From an uncultured Pseudoflavonifractor sp. (GTDB lineage: Bacteria > Bacillota > Clostridia > Oscillospirales > Oscillospiraceae), in NCBI GenBank assembly GCA_904419835.1, contig CAJFTA010000102.1, positions 1-13,370 on the forward strand: a stretch of DNA of 13,370 nucleotides, given 5' to 3'. Made by a program: the position numbers and the translations under genes. The notes under the pieces were generated by a model, which was not told the origin of the DNA, did not search any database, and was given only the letters and a program-made list of their open reading frames with translations. Shown in pieces: positions 1 through 5,535 of the stretch. Numbering within the stretch: the stretch's first letter is position 1; every line of letters begins with the position of its first letter.

Positions 1-2
1 TT

Positions 3-359
3 CCCGGCCCGGACCTCTATGTGTACGCCTCTACGGAGGAAATCCTGCGGAAGGCTCTGAACCGCACTTGGCTAAACGGAATGTTTTCCACAGAGGTGGA
101 GGTGGACGGTGGAGAAATCCTGACCATCCGGGCGGATGGAAGCCGCCGGACAGACCGGTTCCGGCAGCAGGAGTCCTGGCCCTTCTATGGTTGGTATTCC
201 CCACCGGTCCGGTACAACGCCCAGTCCCACTATCTCCGGACACTGAAGAACGTGGCTTCCGCCTTCGGGTACAGCCCGGCCCACATTGACGCCATGCTGG
301 AGGAAGGCTGGACCACCGACGAGATTGAGGAGGCTCTCTATGAGACCGAGATGCTCTGA
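3..359 (+). CDS. Hypothetical protein, 5' end outside window (mobile-element type)
   Basis: The frame is open from the first bases of the window, so the true start probably lies upstream; a GTG at 21 would also give a 112-residue protein but has no clear Shine-Dalgarno. The visible product reads PGPDLYVYASTEEILRK at its start and ends in an acidic helix (EEGWTTDEIEEALYE). There is no membrane segment, signal peptide or catalytic motif I can name. The next gene starts inside its last codons (overlap 340-359), which implies translational coupling. The company of a small gene of conjugative-element style and a serine resolvase suggests a mobile-element accessory protein; that is inference from context only. 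Confidence 0.6.
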   Translation, partial: PGPDLYVYASTEEILRKALNRTWLNGMFSTEVEVDGGEILTIRADGSRRTDRFRQQESWPFYGWYSPPVRYNAQSHYLRTLKNVASAFGYSPAHIDAMLEEGWTTDEIEEALYETEML

Positions 360-564
360 CGTCCGGGATGTTTCGCCGTCCAGGCTGCTGGCGGTAATGA
401 GCAGCCGGCAGCCCCATGGCCGCTTTCTGGCCAGGGAGGACACGGGCTGGACTGCTCTGGACAACACCACCGGGGATGCCTGGACGGAGCATTTCCGGCA
501 CAGGCGGTCTGCACTCCGATGGCTCTCCCGTTTCCCGGCGTCTCATTGGGGTATACCTCTGTGA
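340..564 (+). CDS. Small hypothetical protein (74 aa), mobile-element accessory type
   Basis: Starts at ATG 340 with GAGGAGG at 327-333, six bases upstream, and overlaps the end of the previous gene by 20 bp. The central part, GRFLAREDTGWTALDNTTGD followed by AWTEHF and a basic RRSALRWL helix, resembles small proteins I associate with Clostridia conjugative elements, where a W-x-A-x-D-N-x-x-G-D-A-W-T-E core recurs. The N-terminal 20 residues are Arg/Ser rich and the tail (FPASHWGIPL) is not obviously conserved. No enzymatic function can be assigned. An in-frame ATG at 286 exists, but the Shine-Dalgarno position favours 340. Confidence 0.55.
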   Translation: MRPRCSDVRDVSPSRLLAVMSSRQPHGRFLAREDTGWTALDNTTGDAWTEHFRHRRSALRWLSRFPASHWGIPL

Positions 565-578
565 GACCAGCAAAAAGC

Positions 579-642
579 GTCCCGATAGGGTCGGTTCCGG
601 GCATTTGAGACGTTCCATTTGTCCAACCGACCCTATTGGGAC
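579..642. repeat. 18-bp inverted repeat upstream of resolvase (possible res site/operator)
   Basis: Left arm 579-596 (GTCCCGATAGGGTCGGTT) and right arm 625-642 (AACCGACCCTATTGGGAC) are inverted copies with one mismatch in 18 bp, separated by 28 bp. The right arm ends just before the resolvase Shine-Dalgarno. Serine resolvases commonly bind dyad subsites next to their own gene both to recombine and to autoregulate; this position fits, but the assignment is inference. As RNA it could also fold into a long stem that approaches the ribosome binding site. Confidence 0.55.
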
Positions 643-658
643 AGGGAGGTAATACAAT

Positions 659-1228
659 TTGAAGATTGGCTATATCCGGGTTAGCACCCAAGAGCAGAAC
701 ACGGTCCGTCAGGAGGTTTTGATGGAGACCCTGGGCGTGGAGCAAATCTACATCGATAAAATGAGCGGCAAGAATTCTGAACGTCCTCAGCTGAAAGAGA
801 TGATGTCCTATGTCCGCCGGGGTGATACCGTCATCGTGGAATCCATCAGCCGCTTTGCCCGCAACACCCGGGACCTGCTGGAGCTGGTGGAACAGCTGGC
901 CGCAAAGGGAGTGGAGTTCGTGTCCCAGAAGGAGGCCATCGACACCGCCACCCCCACCGGGAAATTTATACTCACTGTGTTTGGCGCTGTTGCCGAGTTG
1001 GAGCGGGAGTATATCCTTCAGCGCCAGCGGGAGGGCATCGAGATTGCCAAAGTCCAGGGCAAGTACAGGGGCCGCAAGCCCATCTCCTCCCCGGACTTTG
1101 ACAGGGTGGCCGCCCAATGGCGGAGGGGAGAACTTACCGCTGTTCAGGCTATGAAGAAGCTCAATATGAGCAAGGCCACGTTTTACCGGAAAGTTCAGTA
1201 TAGCACTTCCTTCCATCGGGAAAAATAA
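659..1228 (+). CDS. Serine recombinase, resolvase/invertase family
   Basis: A 189-aa small serine recombinase that would cut and rejoin DNA through a phosphoserine link. The catalytic serine is Ser9 in YIRVSTQEQN; the family blocks GDTVIVESISRFARNTRDL and TPTGKFILTVFGAVAELERE follow, then an arginine-rich linker (KYRGRKP) and a C-terminal helix-turn-helix (about residues 150-182, ending MSKATFYRKV). Length is normal for a Tn3-type resolvase or DNA invertase. The start is TTG 659, with GGGAGGT at 644-650; the next in-frame ATG (722) would remove the catalytic serine, so TTG is preferred. A dyad just upstream is a candidate binding site. It probably resolves or inverts part of the mobile element represented by the flanking genes. 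Confidence 0.9.
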   Translation: MKIGYIRVSTQEQNTVRQEVLMETLGVEQIYIDKMSGKNSERPQLKEMMSYVRRGDTVIVESISRFARNTRDLLELVEQLAAKGVEFVSQKEAIDTATPTGKFILTVFGAVAELEREYILQRQREGIEIAKVQGKYRGRKPISSPDFDRVAAQWRRGELTAVQAMKKLNMSKATFYRKVQYSTSFHREK

Positions 1229-1246
1229 CCCCAAAGGAGGCTTCCC

Positions 1247-1387
1247 ATGACAAAGCAGCTCCACAGTTCAGTCGTCTCCCAGATATGGCTGAATTATTAT
1301 AACCAAACCCTTTACCGCCGGGGCGTCATCACTGAGGCCGCCTATCGTCAGATGCTCCTCCGCATTCAGAACAATACAAAGGCGTAA
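1247..1387 (+). CDS. Small protein (46 aa) downstream of resolvase
   Basis: ATG 1247 is preceded by AAAGGAGG (1233-1240), six bases away, a near-perfect ribosome binding site, and the gene begins 18 bp after the resolvase stop. The product is MTKQLHSSVVSQIWLNYYNQ followed by TLYRRGVITEAAYRQMLLRI and a polar tail. The L-x-x-x-G-V-I-T-E-x-x-Y-x-x-M pattern resembles short SHOCT-like helical segments found in small mobile-element proteins; this is a weak similarity judged by eye. Function is unknown; co-transcription with the resolvase is likely. Confidence 0.65.
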   Translation: MTKQLHSSVVSQIWLNYYNQTLYRRGVITEAAYRQMLLRIQNNTKA

Positions 1388-1548
1388 TGCAAAATCAAAC
1401 TTTAAATACCCAGCCAAAGGCTGTGCCGCAAAAGCGTAAGTTTCTTATGTATCGCAACACCGCTAATGTAAACGAAGCCCGGAAAGCCTGGCGTAGACAG
1501 GTTTTCCGGGTTTCGTCCATGTTGGGGATTGTGCCGCCATTATTGTAA
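1387..1548 (+). CDS. Doubtful small ORF (53 aa), coupled start
   Basis: ATG 1387 overlaps the previous stop codon (TAATG), an arrangement typical of translational re-initiation. The product is basic (PKAVPQKRKFLMYRNTANVN, then EARKAWRRQVFRVSS) and ends at TAA 1546. It has no Shine-Dalgarno of its own, a strong hairpin (1473-1515) lies inside it, and its last bases overlap the 3' end of the convergent Fic gene. It may be a real small gene, the N-terminus of a truncated mobile-element gene, or non-coding. Confidence 0.3.
   Translation: MQNQTLNTQPKAVPQKRKFLMYRNTANVNEARKAWRRQVFRVSSMLGIVPPLL
1473..1515 (+). terminator. Strong 18-bp hairpin, possible terminator without a T-tract
   Basis: Arms 1473-1490 and 1498-1515 pair along all 18 positions in the + strand RNA (16 Watson-Crick and two G-U pairs), closing a 7-base loop. 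On the - strand the two wobble positions become A-C mismatches, so the structure is better as + strand RNA. No run of T follows on +, so intrinsic termination is uncertain. It lies between the convergent resolvase module and Fic gene, where a transcription barrier would be useful. Confidence 0.45.
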
Positions 1549-2541
1549 GCGGCCATACGATTGCATGCTATATGCCCAATGTCCGCCTTCGCGGTATTTG
1601 CTTAATTTTCTTTCCTCAACAAAACTCGATAGAATCCGATTTGCCGTTGCCGCCGATACCCCACACAGTTCTCGCACATCGGCGTTCATGATATAGTCGT
1701 GAGTTTTTAGATACTCCTGAATCTTGTTCCAGCGGAGGGTTGCCTTATCCATCTTTCCATCGCTCATTTCATCACTCGTGCTAATTGCTTCTATGAGTGA
1801 TGCTTTGATGGCCGAGAGCATGAACTCAATAAATATCGTAGATTCTCCCGTGTCATTGGAAGCGTTAATGGCTGCGTAATACTCCTGCTGCCGGTCGTGA
1901 ATGATAGACTCCACCGGCAACCAGGCAAACGCCGAATTCCATTTGGAAAGCAGCAGGGTATGCCACAGGCGTCCTACACGTCCATTTCCATCAGCGAAAG
2001 GGTGAATCAGTTCCAGCTCATAGTGGAACACACAGCTGCGGATCAGCATGTGTACCTCGCTGGTTTTTACCCAGTCCAGAAGTTCCATCACCAGGTCAGG
2101 GACATACTGTGGAAGCGTGCCAAAATGCAGGACATGCCCTTCACTGTCTACCACACCCACAGGACGGCTGCGGAATACGCCGGACTCTTCCACCAACCCC
2201 CGTGTCATAATGCCATGAGCAGTCAGAAGATCATCCACGGAATAGGGATCAAGTTCATCTAGTCTCTCATAAATTTCGTAGGCATTCTTGACTTCAGCAA
2301 TATCCTTGGGTGGAGCCAGAACATGCTTTCCGTTCAGCACAGCAGTTACCTGCTCCAAGGAAAGGGTGTTCTGCTCGATGGCCAGAGAACCATGGATGGT
2401 TCTGATCCGATTGCTGCGCCGCAGCATCGGATTGGCAGAAAGAGAAGCTACAGCCGATAATTTCCCCACCAGTTCCGCAATTTCCGCCACATAGTCAATC
2501 ATTTGATTGGTGATTTCAAAAGGAGGCTTTTGGTTTCTCAT
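1540..2541 (-). CDS. Fic-domain protein (AMP-transferase type) with C-terminal winged-helix segment
   Basis: A 333-aa protein. The Fic catalytic motif is complete: HPFADGNGRVGR at residues 180-191 (His180 general base, Asp184 metal ligand, Asn186/Arg191 phosphate contacts). A class II-type N-terminal inhibitory helix motif is present as SLAIEQN (52-58), with Glu56 as the predicted inhibitory glutamate. The last 60 residues (DYIMNADVRELCGVSAATAN and onward) look like a winged helix. The family usually transfers AMP from ATP to a hydroxyl on a target protein; the target here is unknown. An upstream in-frame ATG (2589) lies beyond the -10 box, so the start chosen is ATG 2541, which has GAGGTG just upstream. 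It is convergent with the resolvase module and probably cargo. Confidence 0.9.
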   Translation of the reverse strand: MRNQKPPFEITNQMIDYVAEIAELVGKLSAVASLSANPMLRRSNRIRTIHGSLAIEQNTLSLEQVTAVLNGKHVLAPPKDIAEVKNAYEIYERLDELDPYSVDDLLTAHGIMTRGLVEESGVFRSRPVGVVDSEGHVLHFGTLPQYVPDLVMELLDWVKTSEVHMLIRSCVFHYELELIHPFADGNGRVGRLWHTLLLSKWNSAFAWLPVESIIHDRQQEYYAAINASNDTGESTIFIEFMLSAIKASLIEAISTSDEMSDGKMDKATLRWNKIQEYLKTHDYIMNADVRELCGVSAATANRILSSFVEERKLSKYREGGHWAYSMQSYGRLQ

Positions 2542-2572
2542 GTAACACCTCGCTGGGTTAATCGTTGTTTTT

Positions 2573-2601
2573 ATTATACCGCACATCACTCATTTCATCA
2601 A
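2573..2601 (-). promoter_or_regulatory. Promoter of the Fic gene
   Basis: Read on the - strand: -35 TTGATG (2601-2596), 17-bp spacer, -10 TATAAT (2578-2573, a perfect consensus). The predicted transcription start, near 2566, lies about 25 bp before the ATG at 2541. Confidence 0.75.
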
Positions 2602-2628
2602 TCAAAACGGAATTGCATTTGAGTGATG
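2584..2628. promoter_or_regulatory. 9-bp inverted repeat around the Fic promoter (candidate operator)
   Basis: CATCACTCA (2584-2592) and TGAGTGATG (2620-2628) are perfect inverted copies with centres 36 bp apart. One arm lies between the -35 and -10 boxes, the other upstream of the -35. Such a layout suits a DNA-binding dimer, possibly the Fic protein itself through its winged helix; that link is inference. Confidence 0.4.
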
Positions 2629-2659
2629 CTTTCCTTTTCGATATAAGGAGAGGTTGTAA

Positions 2660-2925
2660 AACCACGCCAACAATCTGGCGGAGTTGCTTGAGGAGTGCGT
2701 AGCGCTTTATGGACGGGCTCATTGGTCCCATTCCACGTATAGCAATCATCAGGCAAAACAGCCGGTGAACACCGAAGAAAAGCCAAGGCGCTGGTGAAAC
2801 AGTTTTTGGAGTCGGCACTGACCAGTCGGGAACTGCTGGTCAGCCTCATCGAACGGGTGGAACTGAGCGAGAAAAAAGAGAGCATCATCAAATTCCGCTT
2901 TCACGAACTGGAGGCGATTTCTTAA
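2660..2925 (+). pseudogene. Remnant of a gene, 3' part resembling a large serine recombinase tail
   Basis: Two overlapping open stretches in different frames look like one broken gene. Frame 2660-2797 reads NHANNLAELLEECVALYGRA and ends at TGA. Frame 2743-2925 reads ALVKQFLESALTSRELLVSL, then IERVELSEKKESIIKFRF and ends HELEAIS at TAA 2923. The second piece resembles the C-terminal end of large serine recombinases, with an ELL-x-x-L-I-E-R-V-E-L helix followed by a basic strand. There is no start codon with a ribosome binding site and no catalytic domain. I read it as the decayed end of an integrated element; the family call is by eye. Confidence 0.4.
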
Positions 2926-3178
2926 AGGGCATCGTTTACAATAGGCATGTCGCTATGTATTGGATATTCTGCTCATGCCCTGGCGCGGTGCGGTCTGCAC
3001 ACTTATAGTTCTTGGAACTGGTCATAGTTGTGCATCTCCTTGTGCTTTGTTGGATTGGAAATCCGAACATAGCTTTGCCCCATAAGATTTTTATATTTTC
3101 CCCGCTCACGCCAAATTTTTGCAGACATGACAGCACAACAAAATCAGTATTTATCAGATAAAATATTGGCATTTTTAG
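2926..3178. other. Non-coding stretch between mobile remnants and cas3
   Basis: Apart from the possible reverse-strand stub at 2936-3025 I see no supported gene. Base composition becomes AT-rich after about 3080. It probably marks the junction between decayed mobile DNA and the CRISPR locus. No direct repeat or attachment site could be established by eye. Confidence 0.5.
2936..3025 (-). pseudogene. Possible 5' stub of another recombinase-like gene
   Basis: On the - strand an ATG at 3025 follows AAGGAGA (3041-3035) and encodes MTSSKNYK before losing resemblance to anything; it stops after 29 codons. Recombinase genes of Clostridia elements often begin with a similar short basic leader before the catalytic YCRLS block, which is absent here. 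This may be a truncated gene start left by an insertion or excision event, or chance. Confidence 0.2.
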
Positions 3179-3190
3179 AACAGTACTGTT
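3179..3190. promoter_or_regulatory. Perfect 12-bp palindrome upstream of cas3 (candidate operator)
   Basis: AACAGTACTGTT is identical to its reverse complement and overlaps the expected -35 region of the cas3 promoter. A dimeric repressor or activator could bind here. I did not find a second copy upstream of cas5c or in the leader. Confidence 0.4.
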
Positions 3191-3215
3191 TATTGGACTA
3201 CTTGTGTGCTATAGT
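3187..3215 (+). promoter_or_regulatory. Probable cas3 promoter (extended -10)
   Basis: TATAGT at 3210-3215 preceded by TG-C forms an extended -10 element; a weak -35 (TGTTTA, 3187-3192) lies 17 bp upstream. Predicted start is about 3222, leaving a leader of about 27 bases before ATG 3249. Confidence 0.45.
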
Positions 3216-3248
3216 GAGGACAAAGAAAGAGCGAAAGGGGTATCTACT

Positions 3249-5390
3249 ATGGACCATTCTCCCTGTTTGGCACATCTCACCGACGACGGGCGGACACAGA
3301 CGGTCCTAACCCACCTGCTGGGAACTGCCTCGCTGGCCAGGGCATTTGCTCAGCCTTTTGGGGGCGAATCGCAGGCAGAACTGGCCGGACTGTCCCATGA
3401 TATCGGAAAGTACAGCGCTGCTTTCCAGCGGAGGCTTCACGGTGGCCCCAGGACAGACCACGCCACAGCGGGTGCGGCGGAGTGCTGGCAGCGCAGGCAG
3501 CCCTTTGCCGCTTTTGCAGTAGCAGGTCACCATGGTGGTCTGCCTGACGGCGGCGGCCAGGGGGATGGGCCGGAACTGGCCACTCTGTGCGGCCGCATAA
3601 AGCGAAAAGAGCGGAACCTTCTGGAACCCTATGACAGCTGGCGGCAGGAGGTACAGTTGCCCCAGGCGGACATTCCCAGCTTTGTACAGCACGGAATGCC
3701 GGAAGGGATGTTTTTTACCCGGATGCTCTACTCCTGTCTGGTGGACGCCGACTTTCTGGACACCGAAGCCTTTATGGAGGCACAGAGCCGAGAGCAGATC
3801 CAGTTCTCTGCGGATCAGCTGTGGGATAGGCTCCACCACTACATATCGGGCTGGTTTCCTCCAAAGGGTGAACTGAACCGACAGCGCTGTCAAATTCTGA
3901 AGCGCTGTCTTCAGGAGGGCGAGACGCAGCAGCCCGGACTTTTTTCCCTCACCGTACCCACCGGCGGCGGAAAGACGGTGGCATCCCTGGCCTTTGCCCT
4001 GGCTCACGCCAGACGGCATGGTCTGCGGCGGATAATCTATGTTATCCCTTACACCTCCATCATTGAACAGACGGCAGAGACTTTCCGCAGGATACTGGGA
4101 CCGGAGAACGTATTGGAACACCACGCCAATGTCCTCTATGATTTGGAAGGCGAGGCCAATCCCCACACCATCCGTATGGCCAGAGCCACAGAAAACTGGG
4201 ACATACCGGTAGTGGTGACCACAGCGGTGCAGTTCTTTGAGTCCCTGTATGCCTGCCGTTCCTCCCAGTGCCGCAAACTCCACAATATCTCCGGAAGCGT
4301 GGTCATCTTTGACGAGGCTCAGATGATGCCCCTCCCCTTTCTCCGTCCCTGTGTCCACGCTATTTCCCAGCTGGTGGCGCATTACAGTGTCTCCGCCGTC
4401 CTCTGTACGGCAACCCAGCCCGCTCTGGAATCAATTTTCCGCGAATTTCTTCCCAACGTCCCTATCCGTGAACTCTGCCCTGCCGACACCTGCCAGTGGG
4501 AGGTATTCCGCCGTGTCTCCTTTCTCCAGGCAGGCCGCCTCACCTGGGATGAGCTGGCAGCGCGGCTCAATGAACGCAGCCAGGTCCTGTGTATCGTCAA
4601 CACCAGGAAGGCCGCCCAGGAGGTATACACCCGCCTGGACAGAGCCGGCAGCTTCCACCTGTCCACACTCATGTGCCCCAGCCACAGGAAACAGCAGCTG
4701 GCGGAGATCCGCCGGCGCCTGAAGGAGGGTCTTCCCTGCCGTGTGGTCTCCACCTCGCTGATTGAGGCCGGTGTAGATGTGGATTTCCCCACCGTGTTCC
4801 GTGAATTGGCCGGACTGGATTCTATCCTCCAGGCTGCCGGACGGTGCAACCGGGAAGGAAAGCGCTCCGCTGAGGAGAGTATTGTTTACATTTTTGAAGG
4901 CGAGAACAAAGCACCTCCGCTGTTTTCCGCCGCCATCGGCGCCGGAAGGGATGTCATGGCCCGCCATGAGGACATCGCTTCTCCGGTGGCCATCCACGAT
5001 TATTTTCACCAGCTTCTGGATTTGAAGGGCAAAGAGGCCCAGGACAAGGAGCGAATCCTTCCCCTTATTCAGTCGGAGTTTTTCCCGTTCCGCACTGTGG
5101 CGGAACGCTTCCATCTCATCGACTCACCCACCAGGACAGTCTATATCCCGCTTGGAGAGGGAGCGGCGCTTGTGGACCAGCTGCGCGCCGGTATGAGCAG
5201 CCGGCAGTTGTTCCGTCAGCTGGGACAGTACGGTGTTGCCATCTATGAAAAGCATTTTGCCGCACTGGAGAGCGCAGGCGATTTGGAGGTGCTGGAGAAC
5301 GGCGCAGCTATCCTGCGAAACACAGCCCTCTACTCCGGCGAGACCGGGCTCTCTCTGGAGGCAGATAGCGGAAAGGCTCTGTTTGTCTAA
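3249..5390 (+). CDS. cas3: Cas3, type I-C HD nuclease-helicase
   Basis: A 713-aa single-chain Cas3, a usual length for subtype I-C. It is recruited by target-bound Cascade and unwinds and degrades the displaced DNA strand. The N-terminal HD nuclease shows His22, the HD pair His50-Asp51 (LSHDIGKY), DHATAGA (70-76) and the GHHGGLPDGG block (93-102). The SF2 helicase follows: Walker A VPTGGGKT (236-243), DEAQ box (355-358), a CTATQP motif III and motif VI QAAGRCNREG (528-537). All catalytic motifs look intact. ATG 3249 is preceded by AAGGGG (3235-3240), eight bases away; an upstream in-frame ATG (3204) lies before the predicted transcription start. The gene has its own promoter and is separated from cas5c by 257 bp. 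Confidence 0.97.
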   Translation: MDHSPCLAHLTDDGRTQTVLTHLLGTASLARAFAQPFGGESQAELAGLSHDIGKYSAAFQRRLHGGPRTDHATAGAAECWQRRQPFAAFAVAGHHGGLPDGGGQGDGPELATLCGRIKRKERNLLEPYDSWRQEVQLPQADIPSFVQHGMPEGMFFTRMLYSCLVDADFLDTEAFMEAQSREQIQFSADQLWDRLHHYISGWFPPKGELNRQRCQILKRCLQEGETQQPGLFSLTVPTGGGKTVASLAFALAHARRHGLRRIIYVIPYTSIIEQTAETFRRILGPENVLEHHANVLYDLEGEANPHTIRMARATENWDIPVVVTTAVQFFESLYACRSSQCRKLHNISGSVVIFDEAQMMPLPFLRPCVHAISQLVAHYSVSAVLCTATQPALESIFREFLPNVPIRELCPADTCQWEVFRRVSFLQAGRLTWDELAARLNERSQVLCIVNTRKAAQEVYTRLDRAGSFHLSTLMCPSHRKQQLAEIRRRLKEGLPCRVVSTSLIEAGVDVDFPTVFRELAGLDSILQAAGRCNREGKRSAEESIVYIFEGENKAPPLFSAAIGAGRDVMARHEDIASPVAIHDYFHQLLDLKGKEAQDKERILPLIQSEFFPFRTVAERFHLIDSPTRTVYIPLGEGAALVDQLRAGMSSRQLFRQLGQYGVAIYEKHFAALESAGDLEVLENGAAILRNTALYSGETGLSLEADSGKALFV

Positions 5391-5398
5391 GGCAAAAT

Positions 5399-5432
5399 AG
5401 AGGTGGAGAAGCATAAACGCTTCTCCACCTCT
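5399..5432 (-). terminator. 14-bp perfect hairpin terminator, probably of the crRNA-like RNA
   Basis: Arms 5399-5412 and 5419-5432 are perfectly complementary with a 6-base loop. On the - strand it is followed by ATTTTG (5398-5393), a short T-tract; on the + strand CCAGCC follows, so it works better against - strand transcription, though it may also slow + strand readthrough from cas3, whose stop is 8 bp away. Confidence 0.65.
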
Positions 5433-5458
5433 CCAGCCAGGATCTTCTCTAACTCAAT

Positions 5459-5483
5459 ATTTCAATCCACGCACTTCTGCGAC
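5459..5483 (-). repeat. Shortened, diverged CRISPR repeat (pseudo-repeat) inside the cas locus
   Basis: Read on the - strand it begins GTCGC and ends GCGTGGATTGAAAT, identical to the first 5 and last 14 bases of the array repeat. The middle is only AGAAGT, so the long array stem-loop is replaced by CGCA-GAAG-TGCG. Total 25 bases against 33. The cleavage-site side and 5' handle are fully preserved, which is what Cas5c and Cascade need. Confidence 0.85.
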
Positions 5484-5490
5484 TTATGTG

Positions 5491-5520
5491 AGTATACCAT
5501 AAGCTCTTTCTGATTTGCAA
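5491..5520 (-). promoter_or_regulatory. Promoter of the crRNA-like RNA
   Basis: On the - strand: -35 TTGCAA (5520-5515), 18-bp spacer, TG-G then -10 TATACT (5496-5491), an extended -10. The expected start, seven bases past the -10, falls at 5484 immediately before the pseudo-repeat. Confidence 0.6.
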
Positions 5521-5535
5521 ACTCTCTTTTCAATC

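Larger units (their letters stand above)
5394..5484 (-). ncRNA. Putative crRNA-like autoregulatory RNA targeting the cas5c operon promoter
   Basis: A predicted 91-nt transcript antisense to the cas genes. Its -10 box (5496-5491) places the start at 5484, one base before a shortened CRISPR repeat (5483-5459). A guide follows from 5458, beginning ATTGAGTTAGAGAAGAT, then a 14-bp hairpin (5432-5399) and ATTTT. Cas5c cleavage at the base of the repeat hairpin would leave the standard 11-base UGGAUUGAAAU handle of type I-C crRNAs. The first 17 guide bases match 5539-5555 at 15 positions, mismatching only at 6 and 12, next to a TTC PAM and just upstream of the cas5c -35 box. Pairing fails after base 18, which in type I systems generally allows binding without Cas3 cleavage. 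All of this is read from sequence; that it is expressed and represses is inference, by analogy with crRNA-like regulators known in other CRISPR types. Confidence 0.7.

Noticed and set aside
338..1264. A 308-codon open frame on the - strand opposite the resolvase
   Set aside because: It is the shadow of the clearly recognisable + strand serine recombinase; composition is low-complexity and no family is recognisable.
2517..2526. Spacer 15 begins with CAAAAGGAGG, which also occurs in the Fic gene, as a possible self-target
   Set aside because: Only 10 bases match, they are Shine-Dalgarno-like, and the preceding bases are TTT and not TTC.
3127..3309. A 60-codon + strand ORF just upstream of and overlapping cas3
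   Set aside because: No Shine-Dalgarno, and its first half contains the cas3 palindrome and promoter; its second half is cas3 in another frame.
3306..4382. A 358-codon open frame on the - strand opposite cas3
   Set aside because: Antisense shadow of cas3, whose motifs are complete on the + strand.
5459..5483. Explaining the pseudo-repeat simply as a dead remnant of a second CRISPR array
   Set aside because: Not excluded, but a dead remnant does not account for the promoter spacing, the terminator, and the TTC-flanked match with mismatches only at positions 6, 12 and 18.
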